NCBI GenBank assembly: GCA_963169105.1
Contig: OY720632.1
Span: forward strand, 56,081,136-56,145,135
Direction of reading: 5' to 3'
Source of the DNA: Ceriagrion tenellum
Taxonomy: Eukaryota; Arthropoda; Insecta; Odonata; Coenagrionidae
Length of the DNA stretch: 64,000 nt
The notes under the pieces: model-generated
Told to the model about the DNA's origin: nothing
The model's input: only the letters and a program-made list of their open reading frames with translations
The model's database searches: none
Shown: positions 44,519-57,642 of the stretch, piece after piece
How positions within the stretch are numbered: the stretch's first letter is position 1
Layout: each line of letters starts with the position of its first letter
Program-made: the position numbers and the translations under genes

Positions 44519-47500
44519 CTGGAAAATAAATTTATCGGTCAAATTTTATGTGATGTGAATGAAAAACTTTCAGCTATGCTAATGAGAAACATTTGAAAAC
44601 TTTTAGCAGTATCCAATAGCTTTCAAGCTGTCAATTCTAAATGTTTACTGTTCTCATCTACAAATACTTAATGAGTGATAATATTGAAAGATACATACTT
44701 AGGCTGGTTTTTAATATCTTACTAACGCCAACCCTTTTATGGCTTAGCCTTTTCGTTAACTTTATGCCAACTAAGATTTCTAAGTCTATGTTATTGATTG
44801 GAGAACGTAATGCGTTTGGATTTCATGCCTGGAAAATATTTACCCCGGAATAAAAAAGGGGCCTATCCCTTTGTATTAGGCATATTAAATTGCACCTACA
44901 GATTTTTGGACCATTTTATCCCGGATTCTATGCTTTTTTTAGCCCACATTTTTATCCATTTTCGCATTCTACTCTCCACTGCCGAATCAATAGATGTGCG
45001 CTCCCGGGGGAATAGCTTGGAGTCTCGAGAGCGAGCTCATTTGTAGCCTCAAGGGATAATGTGACAGAGGTGAAATGTTGGGAAGTGGATGGGAAAAGGA
45101 TGGAGGTTTTGAAAACGGGGCAGAACGCCTGTGTACTCCAATGGCGATTCAAGTATCCCAGGATAGTGGGTTCGGTGGCGGAAGAAGAGACAAATATTGT
45201 CGACATTTCCTTTTGATACCATGAGTATCCGGGCCCGAGGTTTCCTCACGACCGGTGAATCGACTCCGGCACGTGCTAATTAACTAGCAATTCTCAATTA
45301 TGATGAAGTGAATATGGTTTATCGCAAAATTTAGAAAAGGACCAGTCGCGGAGATGAAAGTGTATCGTGGTTCTTTCATTGCCTTTTATATTATTCCTTA
45401 CACGCTGACTAGTATTACGGTCTAATCTAAAGGGCGGAAAAGCTTAGGTTATTTATCGGTAGCAAGAAGCGAGTGGGTATTGATTGCTGTCAGCATTGAT
45501 ATCATGCGCAAAATTGGTTCCACCTGCGCGGCGTAGTGACCGTGACTGGTATAAAAAATAAACTCTCGAGTGTATTTTTTGGTAATTGTATGGCTAATAA
45601 TGATCGAGGAAAAAGATTTAGAGACAATATCATCGTAGAGAGTTTACGGGTTAGCTTGGTGGAGATGTGTAATCTCCATAATTGTGGAATAAAGCTTTGT
45701 TGAGAGCCTGACCCTCGTCTCTATTAGGGCTTTTCTTCTCTCAACATCCTTACCTTAACGCAATTTTTCTTGGTATATTTCTCGTTCTTGGATTTCGACT
45801 TCTTGACCGGCACTTATTCATGGTTCCGCCAAATGCCTGATTTCTCTCCTCTAACGATATTTGTCCCCACAACCTTATTTATTGCAATCTAAATAAAATT
45901 TTCTCGTGGTTTTCCTTGCTTCGCGTTTTTATTGCTAGGGACCCTGGGAATGTGCATTGTTTCCTCCTTCCACTCTCCTTTCCGACCTTATTTGCTCGCT
46001 ATACTGTCGCTGTTATTTTATCTTTATTCAGTTGCTTGGTGTTTTAAAATAACTCTATTGGCCGAGAAAGAAAGCAAAATATCTTTATCTTTTTTGAATT
46101 TCTCCTTTCATTTGTTGGTGGAGTTATGGAGTTAATTTTATGCTAGTCGCTCAGTCTACCGATTTCGTAGCACGTAGGTTGTTCTGGCACTCAACACTTA
46201 ATTTCTTTTCACACTGGCCACCGTTATCCCTATCTCTGCACTTCCCGGACACTTTCGACTCCTGCATAGTAAGTTCTCTCTCTTTCATCACCATTTTATA
46301 TTTAAATTGAATACATTTCCATTCCCACATTTCACCCTCGATGAAATCTTTCCTTTCTTCCCGTCATCATTTCCCAACACCCTTTTCTACATTCAATCCT
46401 TTCCGCTCGCTACTTCCTTCCTCTTTCACCTCTTCGCTTCCTCCATTTCCCTCTTCCTTTCAGGAAATATCCCAGTGTTAGTGAGCCCCCTGACTCCCAC
46501 TCCACAGAACACCCATCACTTCTTCTTCTACATCATCTTCCTCCATCCCTCTTTCTGACACCCCAGGGCCAGCCCAAACTTACCCATCCATACACACCTC
46601 GCGCCTTTCCTCGCTTCGCAGTCACCGTCCCTGGAACGAGCCCGAAGCAAAAACGACTCTTCCGAATTCTACTCGTTCGCTATCTCCGTGTTCACGCTTC
46701 GGCGGGTTTATTTCTCACTTCTCTCAGCAACTCCCTCCCCTCCCACTCTGCCGTTTTATCCTCACTTTGGCCGCCGGGCTCAACCCCTATCGGAGTCAAA
46801 GGTGAAAGGGTTAAAGAGATGAGGGAGAGAGGGAGTTATCAGGATGGGGCATAGCCCTAGACGCTGGATTTAATCCCCTTCTCGACGCGTGTTCCGGCCA
46901 GAATCTTCTTTCACTATGTCACCCTCATTCCTCATCATGACATCTGAGTTTAGGATAAAATTTATCCTTAATTAACTATGTAGTTGTTGAGAGCAAGTAG
47001 TTATTTTGCGGCCAATATATGCCAATCCATATGAACTTTTCTCCCATTATTTACCCTTCTACTATCCTCATATCTTTGTCGTTAGTCATTCATTTTTATG
47101 CTCCTGTCGTAATACTGTCAACGATCCAAGATAAGAGCCATTTGATGGAGCATAGTGTTTTTGTAGTGCGTGAGTCACCGGAGTGGGCTTAGTGTCCTCC
47201 TACACTGCTAAGCTGATGTCTAAGACCTGTTGATGCGCATTCAGCACGAAAAGACTAAATCTCATCGTTTGTGGAGTAATGAGAGTTAAAGTGAGTTAAC
47301 AATATTTTGAACTATGCATCTTTACGACCTATACTTTTAAATAATTCCATTAAAGAAGCCTGGCCTGGAGTTTTGGAAAATCTTGGTACAGCTGTTTTCC
47401 AGCAGATTACTCAGTTGTACTAATGAGAAAAATTCTGTTGTAAGGTAAATATTTTGTTTATTACCTTTGATTCAAGTAGTTCAACTTCTAGTATTCTATT

Positions 47501-48960
47501 CTATTCACCAATCTTGTGAATTGTCGTCTTTTAAGATGTTTAAATATCTGAATAATTCCCATGGATTTTCACTAGTTATATCTGTTAATCTTCGCGATTT
47601 TAGTGAGCTAAATTGACTTATTTCATCTTTCTCCTTTTCTGTATAATTGAGTCCAATAAATTCAAGTAAAATTATGCGAATTTTTGCACTGTTGAATCAT
47701 TTAAAATACAACCTAAAATTATAGTTTTTCATAATTTTTTCCTAATTCATTTCACCGGTCGTCGCCGTCGGTCTGAATTTTTTTCATTAGCCAGCTTCAA
47801 TTGTTGTCCATATAATTCTGGGATTAGATGCCTGTAATTTACTCTTAATCAGCCGACTTTAATTCCATTCATTTGACGGCTGTAGAATATTAATTGGTGT
47901 TTATTTATCTGCCGAAGGAATGCTGGCTTAGGCTGAGTTATATATAAATCTGTAAGGGAAATATGGATTGAAGTGGAAACACAGGAATACAGAATAATGA
48001 GAGTAAACGCTAAATTTCATGAGACAGATCTACTAGTAGACTAAGATAGCAGAGGGTCTAATATGAGAGGTATTACATCCATTTCTGCCGTGTATTTTGA
48101 GGACATTTCATGTTCCACACCCGAAACTGCGTAGCATGTATTGGACGAGTGGAAATTATCAATTCAATTCTTCGATGGACGATCGCATATTCGGGAATGA
48201 ATTCAACATCATGTTCAATTTTTCAATAGTTTAATTTCTTCTTTTGCATCAATTTAGTATTTTCTGGATGGTTCATTTTTTCCCCAATAATCTCGAATCG
48301 TTAACGTACTTGCGAACTTTTCTATACTTCGGCCACCTTCATGTCCATTTCTCCTGATTAATAGATAGTCTGCCCTCCGAGAACCTTTCAGATTGTGGCT
48401 TCATAATGGCCGTTTTTGCCATACCTGATCTTGGTGGCAAAATGGTGATTCAGCCATTTTTTCACCAAGAAGCTTGGCCTCGCACTTAGTCGTCCGACTT
48501 AACTCTTTAGATATCCTCGAGTGTGTCTAGTTGCATCCTTTAAGTTTTGCCGGCGTAATTTATTCGCCTTCCTTTATTGCCGCACATGGTTGCTTATCCT
48601 TTTTATTTAGCTTATAACTAATTAGTTCCTTGTTCTGAGTTAGCTCTGGACTTTATTAATTTCTCATTACCTTCCAAACCTTTTATTTTACGTAAATACG
48701 TAGTACGTTTGGGGAAAATATTTGTATCGCTGCATCGAAGAAATTCTGATTAAAAACAACGAAGGTTATGGGATGAGAAAAATAAAAAAGAGACGTTATT
48801 TCGCTCTGGTTATGCTAATTATAGATTACCTGTTAAGCTTTTAAAATCATACATCTAAAGATTTTTTGCTCGCGAAAATACCCAAACACAAAAAAACGAA
48901 TACTTGGTTGGAAACTGCTTCGAGCAATAACGTTTACGTCTAACAAAATTAGGGAAAAGT
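44519..48960. other. Unassigned sequence; C/T-rich tract
   Basis: No gene recognised. The plus strand is strongly pyrimidine-rich at about 46250-46780, which keeps several frames open with Ser, Pro, Phe and Leu. I treat those as composition artefacts. Confidence 0.4.
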
Positions 48961-48964
48961 TTTG

Positions 48965-49035
48965 GTTTCGTGCCTTTGGAGATTTTAAGGCTATACGCTA
49001 GGCTTGTACTTATTGAGAAATTCATATCTCAGAGG
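48965..49035 (+). mobile_element. Possible short relic of LINE family 1
   Basis: The text GCCTTTGGAGATTTTAAGGC and TATACGCTAGGCTTG resembles 23164-23206 in the family 1 copy (GCCTTTTAGAGACTATGAGG, CTACACGCTAGGCTT) over about 40 bases. The similarity fades on both sides and no tail is visible, so this is tentative. Confidence 0.35.
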
Positions 49036-51069
49036 GTGGTAGGAGACTGAATTATTTTAATCCCAAACTATAACGTTACGTGTGACACGGTGGATATTAT
49101 TTTGACTCCACGCCATAACTCAAGAGCTAAAAAATAGCTAAAAAAACGGGAAAACTGCAGTCTTTAAAATCTCTACATTTCACATATCATTATTTACTAT
49201 GAAATAACTCAGCGGTACGCATAAGTGAAGTATGTCACTGCGGTGATACACTGCTCTTTTTTATGTATGGTTAAAAACACCCTACGAGATATCTGCTGCA
49301 TTGGTGCAAATGTTTCCTTCTTTCTCCTCATCAGCGCCAATTATTGTCTCTAAGGACTCTTTTTTCATCTTCCCTTCATTCTACCCGCACTCGCTACGAA
49401 ACCCTAGCTTTCCTGAAACAAGACTTCTCCAATATTCCGGGCTTTGAGCCTTCAAATATCCTTAACCGCCGCAGGTGAAGTTTCGCCTTCCCCAGAGCCT
49501 CGTATTGTTCACATAGGGCAACTGATGTTTTATTATGTTCCTGACAGCATCAGGAGTCGAAGGGATCTGTGATTACTATCCTTGCGTAGAAGACGATTTT
49601 GGAAGAACATTGGGGAGTTTGCTGTGTAGAGATGGTGACGGATAAATGAGAGGCTGAGGATGAGAGATCGCGGGAAAGTCATGTCGGGAATCAATGAAGT
49701 AGAAAAAGATGAAATAATTCGGTCGCTTCCCTCTAATATATTGACCCAAAGCGTGATAGATTACCGTAGTTCATCTGTAATTCAGTGGTCTTGGTAAATA
49801 ATCCCCATCATTTTATTCGATTTTTTCTCACCAATTTGGCGAACTTGTAAAGATTGATGGTTTGTGTATGTGTCGTGGAGTATTCCTAGTTCTCATTCGT
49901 CATTTATCGGTCTATGTTAGGATTATTATGCCGACGTTCATCCGTTATGGCTCTTCTAAGTAATATTATATCTTTACGTCATAGCACAATTTTTAAAAGA
50001 GATGTAACGTCCATGCATAGGTAGAGACCTGCTATCGTTTTCTTTCAGTGGCTTTCATTCACAGTTGAACTTTTTACCTTTAGAGAATCTCTAACAACGT
50101 TTTCTAATCAAAATTTCGTTTCTAAAATTGTTATTAACTTTTTTTGTATTTAGAAGAAAGCTTGGGTAAGGTTTTCAAGTCGGTAGATCAGGCGGAGACC
50201 TAAATTGACTTTTTCCAGAATGCTGAAAATATTTTCTCAAAAAAGTATTATTTTATTCCTCCTTATAAATTTAAGAAAATAATGTGGATATAGTCGAGGT
50301 AAAGCTTATTGGCTCTAATCGCTTAAGATAGATTACACTTAATTTGAATTCCTTAGTAGTGCTTCATGAAATCCGATGACGAAGTATTGATTTATCACTC
50401 CACTCAGGGTTTTGCAATTCACGAATAAACTAGTGATTTTTGGCCTTGAATAAACTAGAGATGTTTGCACCATTCCGACGGAAAAAGTAGCTTATTCCTA
50501 TATTTTATTTTAATTATTAAAGGTCGTAACTCCTCTCCAGCCCTCCGTTACTCTCCCCCTCCACGCTCCTTTCCAACTTATTATTTGCACTCTAGTTCCC
50601 AAGCGTCATCTCCTGACTTACTTTACTCCATCCTCCATTTACTTTCTCTTATTTTTTTCTTTTGTTTATACATACTTGCGGTTCTCTAAACTTACGCTCG
50701 TGAAAATCTGGCGGAGGTGACGGTGTATTCGTATATGCATACTCATGCATACATGATAACGTGTCTGCGTGTGCGTATTTAGGCCTCAGTCATCTCTCTG
50801 TTCCTTATTGTAGAGTATGGAGCCGACACCGCAGAACATCCCCTCTTAAGCCGCCTTCTCCATCCGAGCGTGCCTGCGTGGCTTTCTTCTTCTCCACCCA
50901 TCGAAAACTCCGGCAACTTTCTTTTTCCTTGAGTCAGCGGCTCTGAAGAACCCAATTTTCATTTCGCATCTCCCCCCCCACCTCTTTCCACTCCTCCACG
51001 TTTAATCCCCTTTATCCAGGGCAAACTTCTCTTATCATCCACATCGTAGTCATTTATGCCTTAATTCTT
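49036..51069. other. Unassigned sequence
   Basis: No gene recognised. C/T-rich stretches at about 50520-50680 and 50840-51010 create low-complexity open frames. Confidence 0.4.
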
Positions 51070-51520
51070 CAAACCTCCTCAGGATTATATCCACTATCAC
51101 TTTGCCACACTATATCTCTAGGTTTGACAAATGCGGCAAAATAAGATAGAGACTTAGCCTAAGAGATTTATGCTTAAATTTGTTCTTTTCTTGCACATTA
51201 GGTGACCGTAATTGATACTGAGCTCTACTCAATAATACCAAAAATATACTTCACCATTTCACCTTCTTCTTTACTCCTTTACACACCTGATGTCCAAATG
51301 TGCCTCACGCCCATGCGGCAGCTCACAGGCTTAAATTTGTTCTCTTCTTGCGCAATAAGTGACCATAATAAATACTGAGCTCTACTCAAAACACTCCTAA
51401 AATACGCTTCACCATTTCACCTCCGGAAACATTTTTCTTGACACCTGTACACGCCTGATGTCCAAACGACCGGTGCCACACAGCCATATGGCAACTCGCA
51501 GGGCATTGTATAGACATGGA
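51070..51520 (+). mobile_element. LINE family 1 relic with tandem-duplicated 3' UTR
   Basis: Degraded RT C-terminal codons (IISTITLPHYISRFDKCGKI at about 51085-51145) lead into the family 3' UTR. The UTR is then present twice: copy 1 at 51173-51329, copy 2 at 51330-51520. Both start CTTAAATTTGTTCT, share ACTGAGCTCTACTCAA and CTTCACCATTTCACCT, and end with the terminal stem-loop region. Only the second copy continues into the tail-like GCATTGTATAGACATGGA. Its order, truncation and family match the copies at 13171, 14820 and 23117. Confidence 0.75.
51173..51520 (+). repeat. Tandem duplication of a LINE 3' UTR (157-bp offset)
   Basis: The two UTR copies differ at many positions. For example, the loop region reads GCCCATGCGGCAGCTCACAG in the first and GCCATATGGC followed by AACTCGCAGG in the second, so the duplication is not recent. 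Confidence 0.75.
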
Positions 51521-52509
51521 TATTTTTCGATCGCCGAAATCGAGTAATTGCACCCATGATCAAGAGAGTTACTTTTCATTGAGCAAACGCACATGAGCAA
51601 GCAAGGGTTTCAAGGTCCGAATGCCTCTTTTTCCAACCGCTGTTATTCTTCCGTGTTTCGATGTCTTATTGGCGTTTTTGTCTCTCAGGTATCCGCACAT
51701 CTAAAACTGCGGACTTAATTAATGTAAGTGCAAAAAAGCATCTTTGACTTCATATACAAATCAAACGTATCTTAGGAAAATAATTTCATCAAAAAATAAA
51801 GTCAGGTCTCCATTATATGATATTAGAAAATCAAATTGGACTACTTTTCCATGTGTTGAAAAGTACTTCCATCATCAGTGCGAATATTGGCTTTCAGCAG
51901 CTCTCCATTCCACTCTGCATTTCAGCGAACTTCTTCATTCATTCATTATTATATTTTTTTATTCTTCATGAATTGCTTGTTGAATTTCATACGTGGCATC
52001 CCATCATAGTTTTTTCCATTTGTTTCTCCATCTTATTGTTTTTCTTAGGTCGTTGTGTTGTAAAATGTGTCCAATAAGATTGTCTCTCTTACTTCGCAGA
52101 GTTTCAATTGATTTTTTTCTCCAGCTCTTTGGGGGACTTCCTCGTTAGTTATCATCTCCGCCAATTTAATCTTCAACATTTTCCGTTTTCACTACATTTC
52201 CATTGCTTTTAATCTATTTTGCTCTACTGCGGTTTTTGTCTATGCATCAATGCCATACATTTTATTTATTGAGCAAATATTTACATGAATTTCAAAGCTA
52301 TTTTCACTTCTAGGATGGTTTACCGTCTGTCGACATCTGTCTACACCTTTGGTAAAATGTTATTGCTCTCAGTGTCTTTCTTGCTGCAGTTTCCACAGTT
52401 GTTGATTCTGCTTCTCAGATAACGCAAATGGCCACTTCTTGACTGCAGGTTTCGTGTAAAGAATCTCTTAGTTTTATTCGCTTAGTTTCCAGGTCTGCTC
52501 ATCAAATTC
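51521..52509. other. Unassigned sequence
   Basis: No gene recognised. The overlapping plus-strand frames at 51744-52077 are Phe/Leu/Ile-rich with no motif. Confidence 0.4.
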
Positions 52510-52960
52510 AGAAATTTAATATCTGGGAAAAGGGTAGGCGTGGCTTATTTTCCGGGATGTCCTCCGCGTCGATTCATCTTCGTACGACTGCTTCGCCGGC
52601 GTTTCAGCAGGCGTCTTCAGGTTTATAGCGTGGATGCAGGTTTCTGCCTTTCTTATATAGGCCTTGGTTTTTCCCGTGCTGCGCTGTGATTGGCCGGTCG
52701 GAGCAAGAGTCACCTCCAGAGGTTTGAGAGCGGATAGCCGTCCTCTGTTGAATGTTGGCGTTTTTGCTATTTCGGTATCCTCTCGAATGAATCTTGGATG
52801 GTTCTTCTTCTCATTGGCGATGAGTCTAGCATTCTCGAAGTCGAAGTTGTGCGTATCCTCCATACCTGTTCGGCAATAGCTGATGAGCGAAGCTGCCTGT
52901 TTATGACAAATTGGCCACGTCTACTCCACCACTCCGCGGAAGCCTTCATCAATATCTTGG
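52510..52960 (-). mobile_element. Penelope-like element 3' end (GIY-YIG endonuclease tail)
   Basis: On the minus strand, after about 52950, RQLRSSAIAE and then (in a second frame) EDTHNFDFENARLIANEK and HPRFIREDTEIAKTPTFNR match the C-terminal part of the GIY-YIG endonuclease of Penelope-like retroelements. There the pattern is H-x-F-D-F-x-N-x-R-x-L-A followed by R-x-x-R-E-A-x-E-I. The GIY-YIG catalytic core itself is not present, so the copy is 5' truncated. The reading frame changes near 52860, and later codons shift again after TPTFNR. The downstream sequence to 52516 stays open by chance through the UTR. Confidence 0.6.
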
Positions 52961-55047
52961 AAAGGGTATTGATGGTGTAAATTTAAGGCCCAAATTGGTT
53001 CGTTAGCCTAACCAAGAATTAAGTCACATCATATATTTGTAAATAAAACTAAACTGATGCTACATTATCCTATCGTGCTTTTTAGCATCTTATAGTGAGG
53101 CAAATTTTAAGTAAGTCAAATCTTTATTATCGTTTATATAAGAATTTTATTCCTGTTTACTTACAGCACCTATATGTTGTTAATAGAGTGGTGCTGCGTA
53201 TACAAACTTTAATAGGCGCTATGTTACCCTATTTCACATTTTTCCTTAAGCCAACCAAGCTGTCTTTAAAATAGTAAAATGCTTTTAATCGTTTAATAAG
53301 AATTTCATTCATATTTACTTACAAAACTTAGGTATGTTGTACCATTGTTAATTTGCTAAATTTTATTGTTCTCAGTTTGTGTATTTCTCTGCCAACTCTA
53401 TTCTTACCGTTTTGCTTACTTAACTTTCTATCCTATGCCAACCTTTTAATGTACTGTATTTCACCAACCTCATCTTTCTTTCTAAAATGTCCCTTTTACT
53501 CCCAGGCCGCGGACCGATGCGAACTGAACTTTGATAGAACAGAACGTGAGTCCTCCTTCTCTCCTCGTTTCCTCCCATCTTTCCTCACTCCCCTCATCTC
53601 CTTGGAAGCTCTCCCACTTTCCCATTCACCTTCGCACCCTTGAACGCGAGCAGCTTCACTCGCTCCTTCCAAATCCTGCGTTCATATGGACGACTTGACA
53701 CCTTCCTTTCTCTTCTAAGGCTTTCTGACCTCAAAATACAATCAAACAGTGCCATTTTCCAGCCTTTCTGTTCATCCTCGTTCAAGCTATTTCTCCCTTA
53801 AATCTCCATTCCTTCTTCGTCCCTACTATCCCCCTTTTCACCGATCTTGAACTCTTTGACTGGACAATCTCTCCCAGTCGCATCATTATAGCATCCATTT
53901 TTCTTCTCATACACAGCATACTCATACTTTTTTTCGGATACTTCATCTAATAATTTGCCTTAAATCTGTTCCGGCAAGGGAAGGATATTTCAATATTTGT
54001 ATTTGCATTCCAACTGCGTTTTCAACGTTTCTCCAGGGTTGGATAGAAAACGAAAGATAAGTCCTTAGGCCCTAGCTGTTTTTTTATGCTCCTTGCTTTG
54101 TGTAAGGTACTTTTTTCAGTAAGTGTCTTTATTAATTGGCTTTCTTCATCACTTACGAGTATTAGAAAGCTAAAATATTATAATTTCACGAAGAGAAAAG
54201 AACCACGCTGCGCTGCAGTTAAAAAATCGCTTGAATTTGTGTCATTACACAAGTCCCATCCACCCTTTCATCTGGGCGATTCCACGCAAATTCAACCAAG
54301 GTCGTGGCTCGATCATCTCCGATTTTCATGATTTTTGGCTCATAGCAAGAATACAATGAGGAATGATGATTTGCCAAATATTTGTCTTCTGTTATTATAG
54401 ATGTTAATGTTATAGCACTTCAAATATCACAAATTAGTACTAATTGGCGCGCCACAGCTCCAATATCTATCTCCAATAAATATGTAACGACCTAGCTGTC
54501 ATGTTTGAAATATAATGATATTTTTGTAATTAAAATACCATAGTCTGTGTTTTTTATTAACTTTTGGCTTCCTAAACTTATACTCTGAGCTCCTAGATGA
54601 CTTAAATTTTTCCTATTTTTTTGAATTTTTATCCATGTTTAGGGCCTAATATCTCTTAAATTAATTGTAAGATATGGTCATACTTAATTTTTTAGAACAG
54701 CAAGGGTACAATGCTGTACTTTAAGAGCATAAACTATAATTTTTGGCATGCAACCACGGCACAATTGAGGAACAAAAACGGAAAGATGAAAAAGTTGCTA
54801 CTTTTGGCGCTCAAAAATTCGATGTTTGACAACTTATTTTTGGTTGAAAAATATATATTACAATAGCTTAAACACTTATCTTTTGATAACAAAAATAAAA
54901 TTGGTGGGTTATTTTGTCAAATACACAAAAGATAGGACGAATATAATGTCCTGCTACGAGCGCCCGCTTTGAAAAATGACACGATGGGGAGTAATGCGGG
55001 TGGTCTGCGCATGCGCCGTGTCTCAGTGAGGAAGTGGTATGTAAGTA

Positions 55048-55092
55048 ATTCCTTCTAACCAAATTCTTTCTAACCAAATTCCTTCCAACCAA
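55048..55092 (+). repeat. Three 15-bp tandem repeats
   Basis: ATTCCTTCTAACCAA, ATTCTTTCTAACCAA and ATTCCTTCCAACCAA follow each other without gaps. Confidence 0.9.
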
Positions 55093-55292
55093 ATAAATAA
55101 CAAAGTAAACTTCTACCCATATGAAGATTTACCTTATATTGTAAACGGGTTGGGTGGAGAAATGTATCTTCTGCACATCTTCTGCTGTTCGAGTCCGCGA
55201 AGACAAAACGTCTTCAATTTATAGAGTTCAATACAGGTGAATGAATTTTTTAATATCCTCGTCTCAGACCCCTTATACGTAGGAATTAACCC

Positions 55293-55589
55293 ATGCTTCA
55301 CCACAAAGTGCACTTGACCAAAAGCACAGAAAGACTAAGAGGTAATTTCAAATAGAAGTTCTTTGATTATTACAACGGTACTAATTTGGACCCAAATGAG
55401 AGTCGTAATTTTTCTAAGTTGAAAATACTGTTGTCTCACTGGCGTAATTGTTCTCGGCGCGACGCAGTAGTAAAGGAGAATGTCAACGCATTGCTTAACT
55501 TTCAGGCTAGGTTAAAGGAAGTTAACTTTCTAGTCCCTGAGTTCTACTACGAGAGGGAAAAAAATCTCGCTCACCAACATGACAATTGA
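55293..55589 (+). pseudogene. Possible decayed coding segment, unidentified
   Basis: The frame from ATG at 55293 (MLHHKVHLTKSTERLRGNF) is interrupted by one TAG at 55350-55352. It then continues KFFDYYNGTNLDPNESRNF and LLSHWRNCSRRDAVVKENVN to HQHDN and a stop at 55587-55589. The composition is protein-like (charged, Trp, Tyr, Cys) and unlike nearby low-complexity frames. The TAG is preceded by TTTCAAA, so it could also be a splice acceptor (AG at 55351-55352) for an exon starting at KFFDYY, although the tract before it is not pyrimidine-rich. No family is recognised. Confidence 0.3.
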
Positions 55590-57621
55590 CTCAATCTTGC
55601 AAGGAATTGTGCTATTAAAATTGGGTTGTGTCCAAATTGCATATTAAAATAAATATGTATTTTGGTGTTCTTTTATGTTGAAGTGGAAATTGCTTCCTAA
55701 TCAACTCTCGTAGTTCTGTCCGATATTTGTATTTCACGTCTCCCTTTCCGTTTATCTCCTGCGCTGAAATTAACAGCGGTAAATCAGTCGGTTTACTCAC
55801 ACCTCTGTGAAGTTCTTCAGAGGAAAAAAGCTATCCGTAATATTCGAACGTTTTTACTCTATTTAATCGTGATGTGTTTTACTGCATGATAAAATGTGCG
55901 TAGCTAAGTGCGTACAACCCTGGGCTAGTCTGTTCTTTTTTAACATGGAATTTAAATATTCCTCGAGTAAAATATTTCATATTGAATTCTTATTTCTACG
56001 AACGAATCAAAGTTTTCATTTGTCTATAACTCTAGGTTTTCTCGCCTTCTCTTGCCTTTTCTCCGTAGTTTATTTTATCGTGCCCTTGCCTCAAATTTCG
56101 CTCAAACGGTTCCAATTCCCTTTCCCATGCCGGATCTTTTTCTGGCGATTTCGTTGAAACACGCACCGAATGACCACGCTTTTTCTTCCTCTGATACTTA
56201 AACGTCGTCGGAGATCTTTCTCCTGACCAAAATGGCTACAAAAGTCGGTGTGAGGTAAACAGCAGGCTTTTGAGTGCCTGAATGTGCTCCCCCCACGAGA
56301 CCTTACACCCTTCGCACCTCTCACCTGTCTGTTGTCCCGTTCCGTCGGTTCCGAATGCCTCCTCTCTCCCTCCTCTCCACCAATGTTCCCCTTAATCCCG
56401 CCGATTCAATCTCTCTTTCTAACACATTACCAAGCCCATATATTCCCTGTGTTTCATATCTCACCAATTACCTTTCACCATCGTTGCCGTCTAAAGCGAA
56501 CTCGGTGAATTAAATGAAAAACTAGATTTGCATTCATTGGAGATGATTCATAGATCTCAATCTGGTTGGTGTTTGCCAAAAGTAACCAGTTGTGGGAATG
56601 GGAAGAAGGATTTTCCGAAAAAAAATTTAATAGGTGATGGAAAAATACGAGCCCTATTATTTGGAATAAAAAGAAACAGTTACGGTAGGTTCGTCCAGTT
56701 AGCATACGGATTTAAAGTTTTTCCACTGAAATATTTCTTATATATCTTCACCAATCAGTGGCGTCTTTACAAGCTTAAAGAGTGCCGATTTACGTTCAAA
56801 AGAAAACTGGTTGTAAAGATATTTGATTCACTTTTTTAATCATTTCGCCAGACCACTAAGAGGGCCCTATGCTTCAAACATTTCTGGCAGGGCATGAAAC
56901 AAATGATAAGACTGTATATGCTAATATTATGATGATCCTTTACGAAAAAGGATCGTATAAACTGGAGACCGCATTGTAAAGCGTATGATAGACCCTTAGT
57001 GGTATTATTTTAAAATTTTTTTCACAAATCCGCGGGATAAAACCCAGTAATCCGTAAAAAAAAACATTGGTATAGTTGGGTCACTCGAAAAACGGCTGTT
57101 AACTTCTGTTTGCATTGATAGATAGGAAGGGTTAGGTTTTGCCACCTTTCGCTTCCTTTCTCTTATGTCCTCGCATGTAGTTTCGGTTATCTGACTGGGG
57201 CAGTGTAGAACAAGGAAGACGAGATCGGTGAGTGTGTGTGTGTTAGAGTTGGAAGAGTAGCGCCGAGAATGAGGACATAGATGGGAAACTGGATGGGAAG
57301 ATACGATTCTGATTGAAATAGAATAAGATGGGTGTTCGTAGAATGCGACGTGAACATTTTTCATGGATCCTGGAGCAGCAGCAGGAATAAGCATTTAGAA
57401 CCCGGCTTAGAAGAGAGGCGTCCGTTTCCCCTTCAACCATCGGTGTCGGGCCTTAGGCGTTCGAGGAGAGTTAAGAGGCAGGAGAGATGTGAAGAAAAAG
57501 ACTAAGGAAGTGGTGTGTGTGTGTTCTTTCGTTGGGAAATGGTATGCTATTTCTCCCAACCCCCTTCCACTCGACCCTACTTTGGGCCCCAGATCTACTC
57601 TAGACTCTCCGTGTCCACTAA

Positions 57622-57642
57622 ACACACACACACACACACACA
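57622..57642 (+). repeat. (CA)n microsatellite
   Basis: About ten CA units. A short GT run at about 57512-57523 lies 100 bp upstream. Confidence 0.9.
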
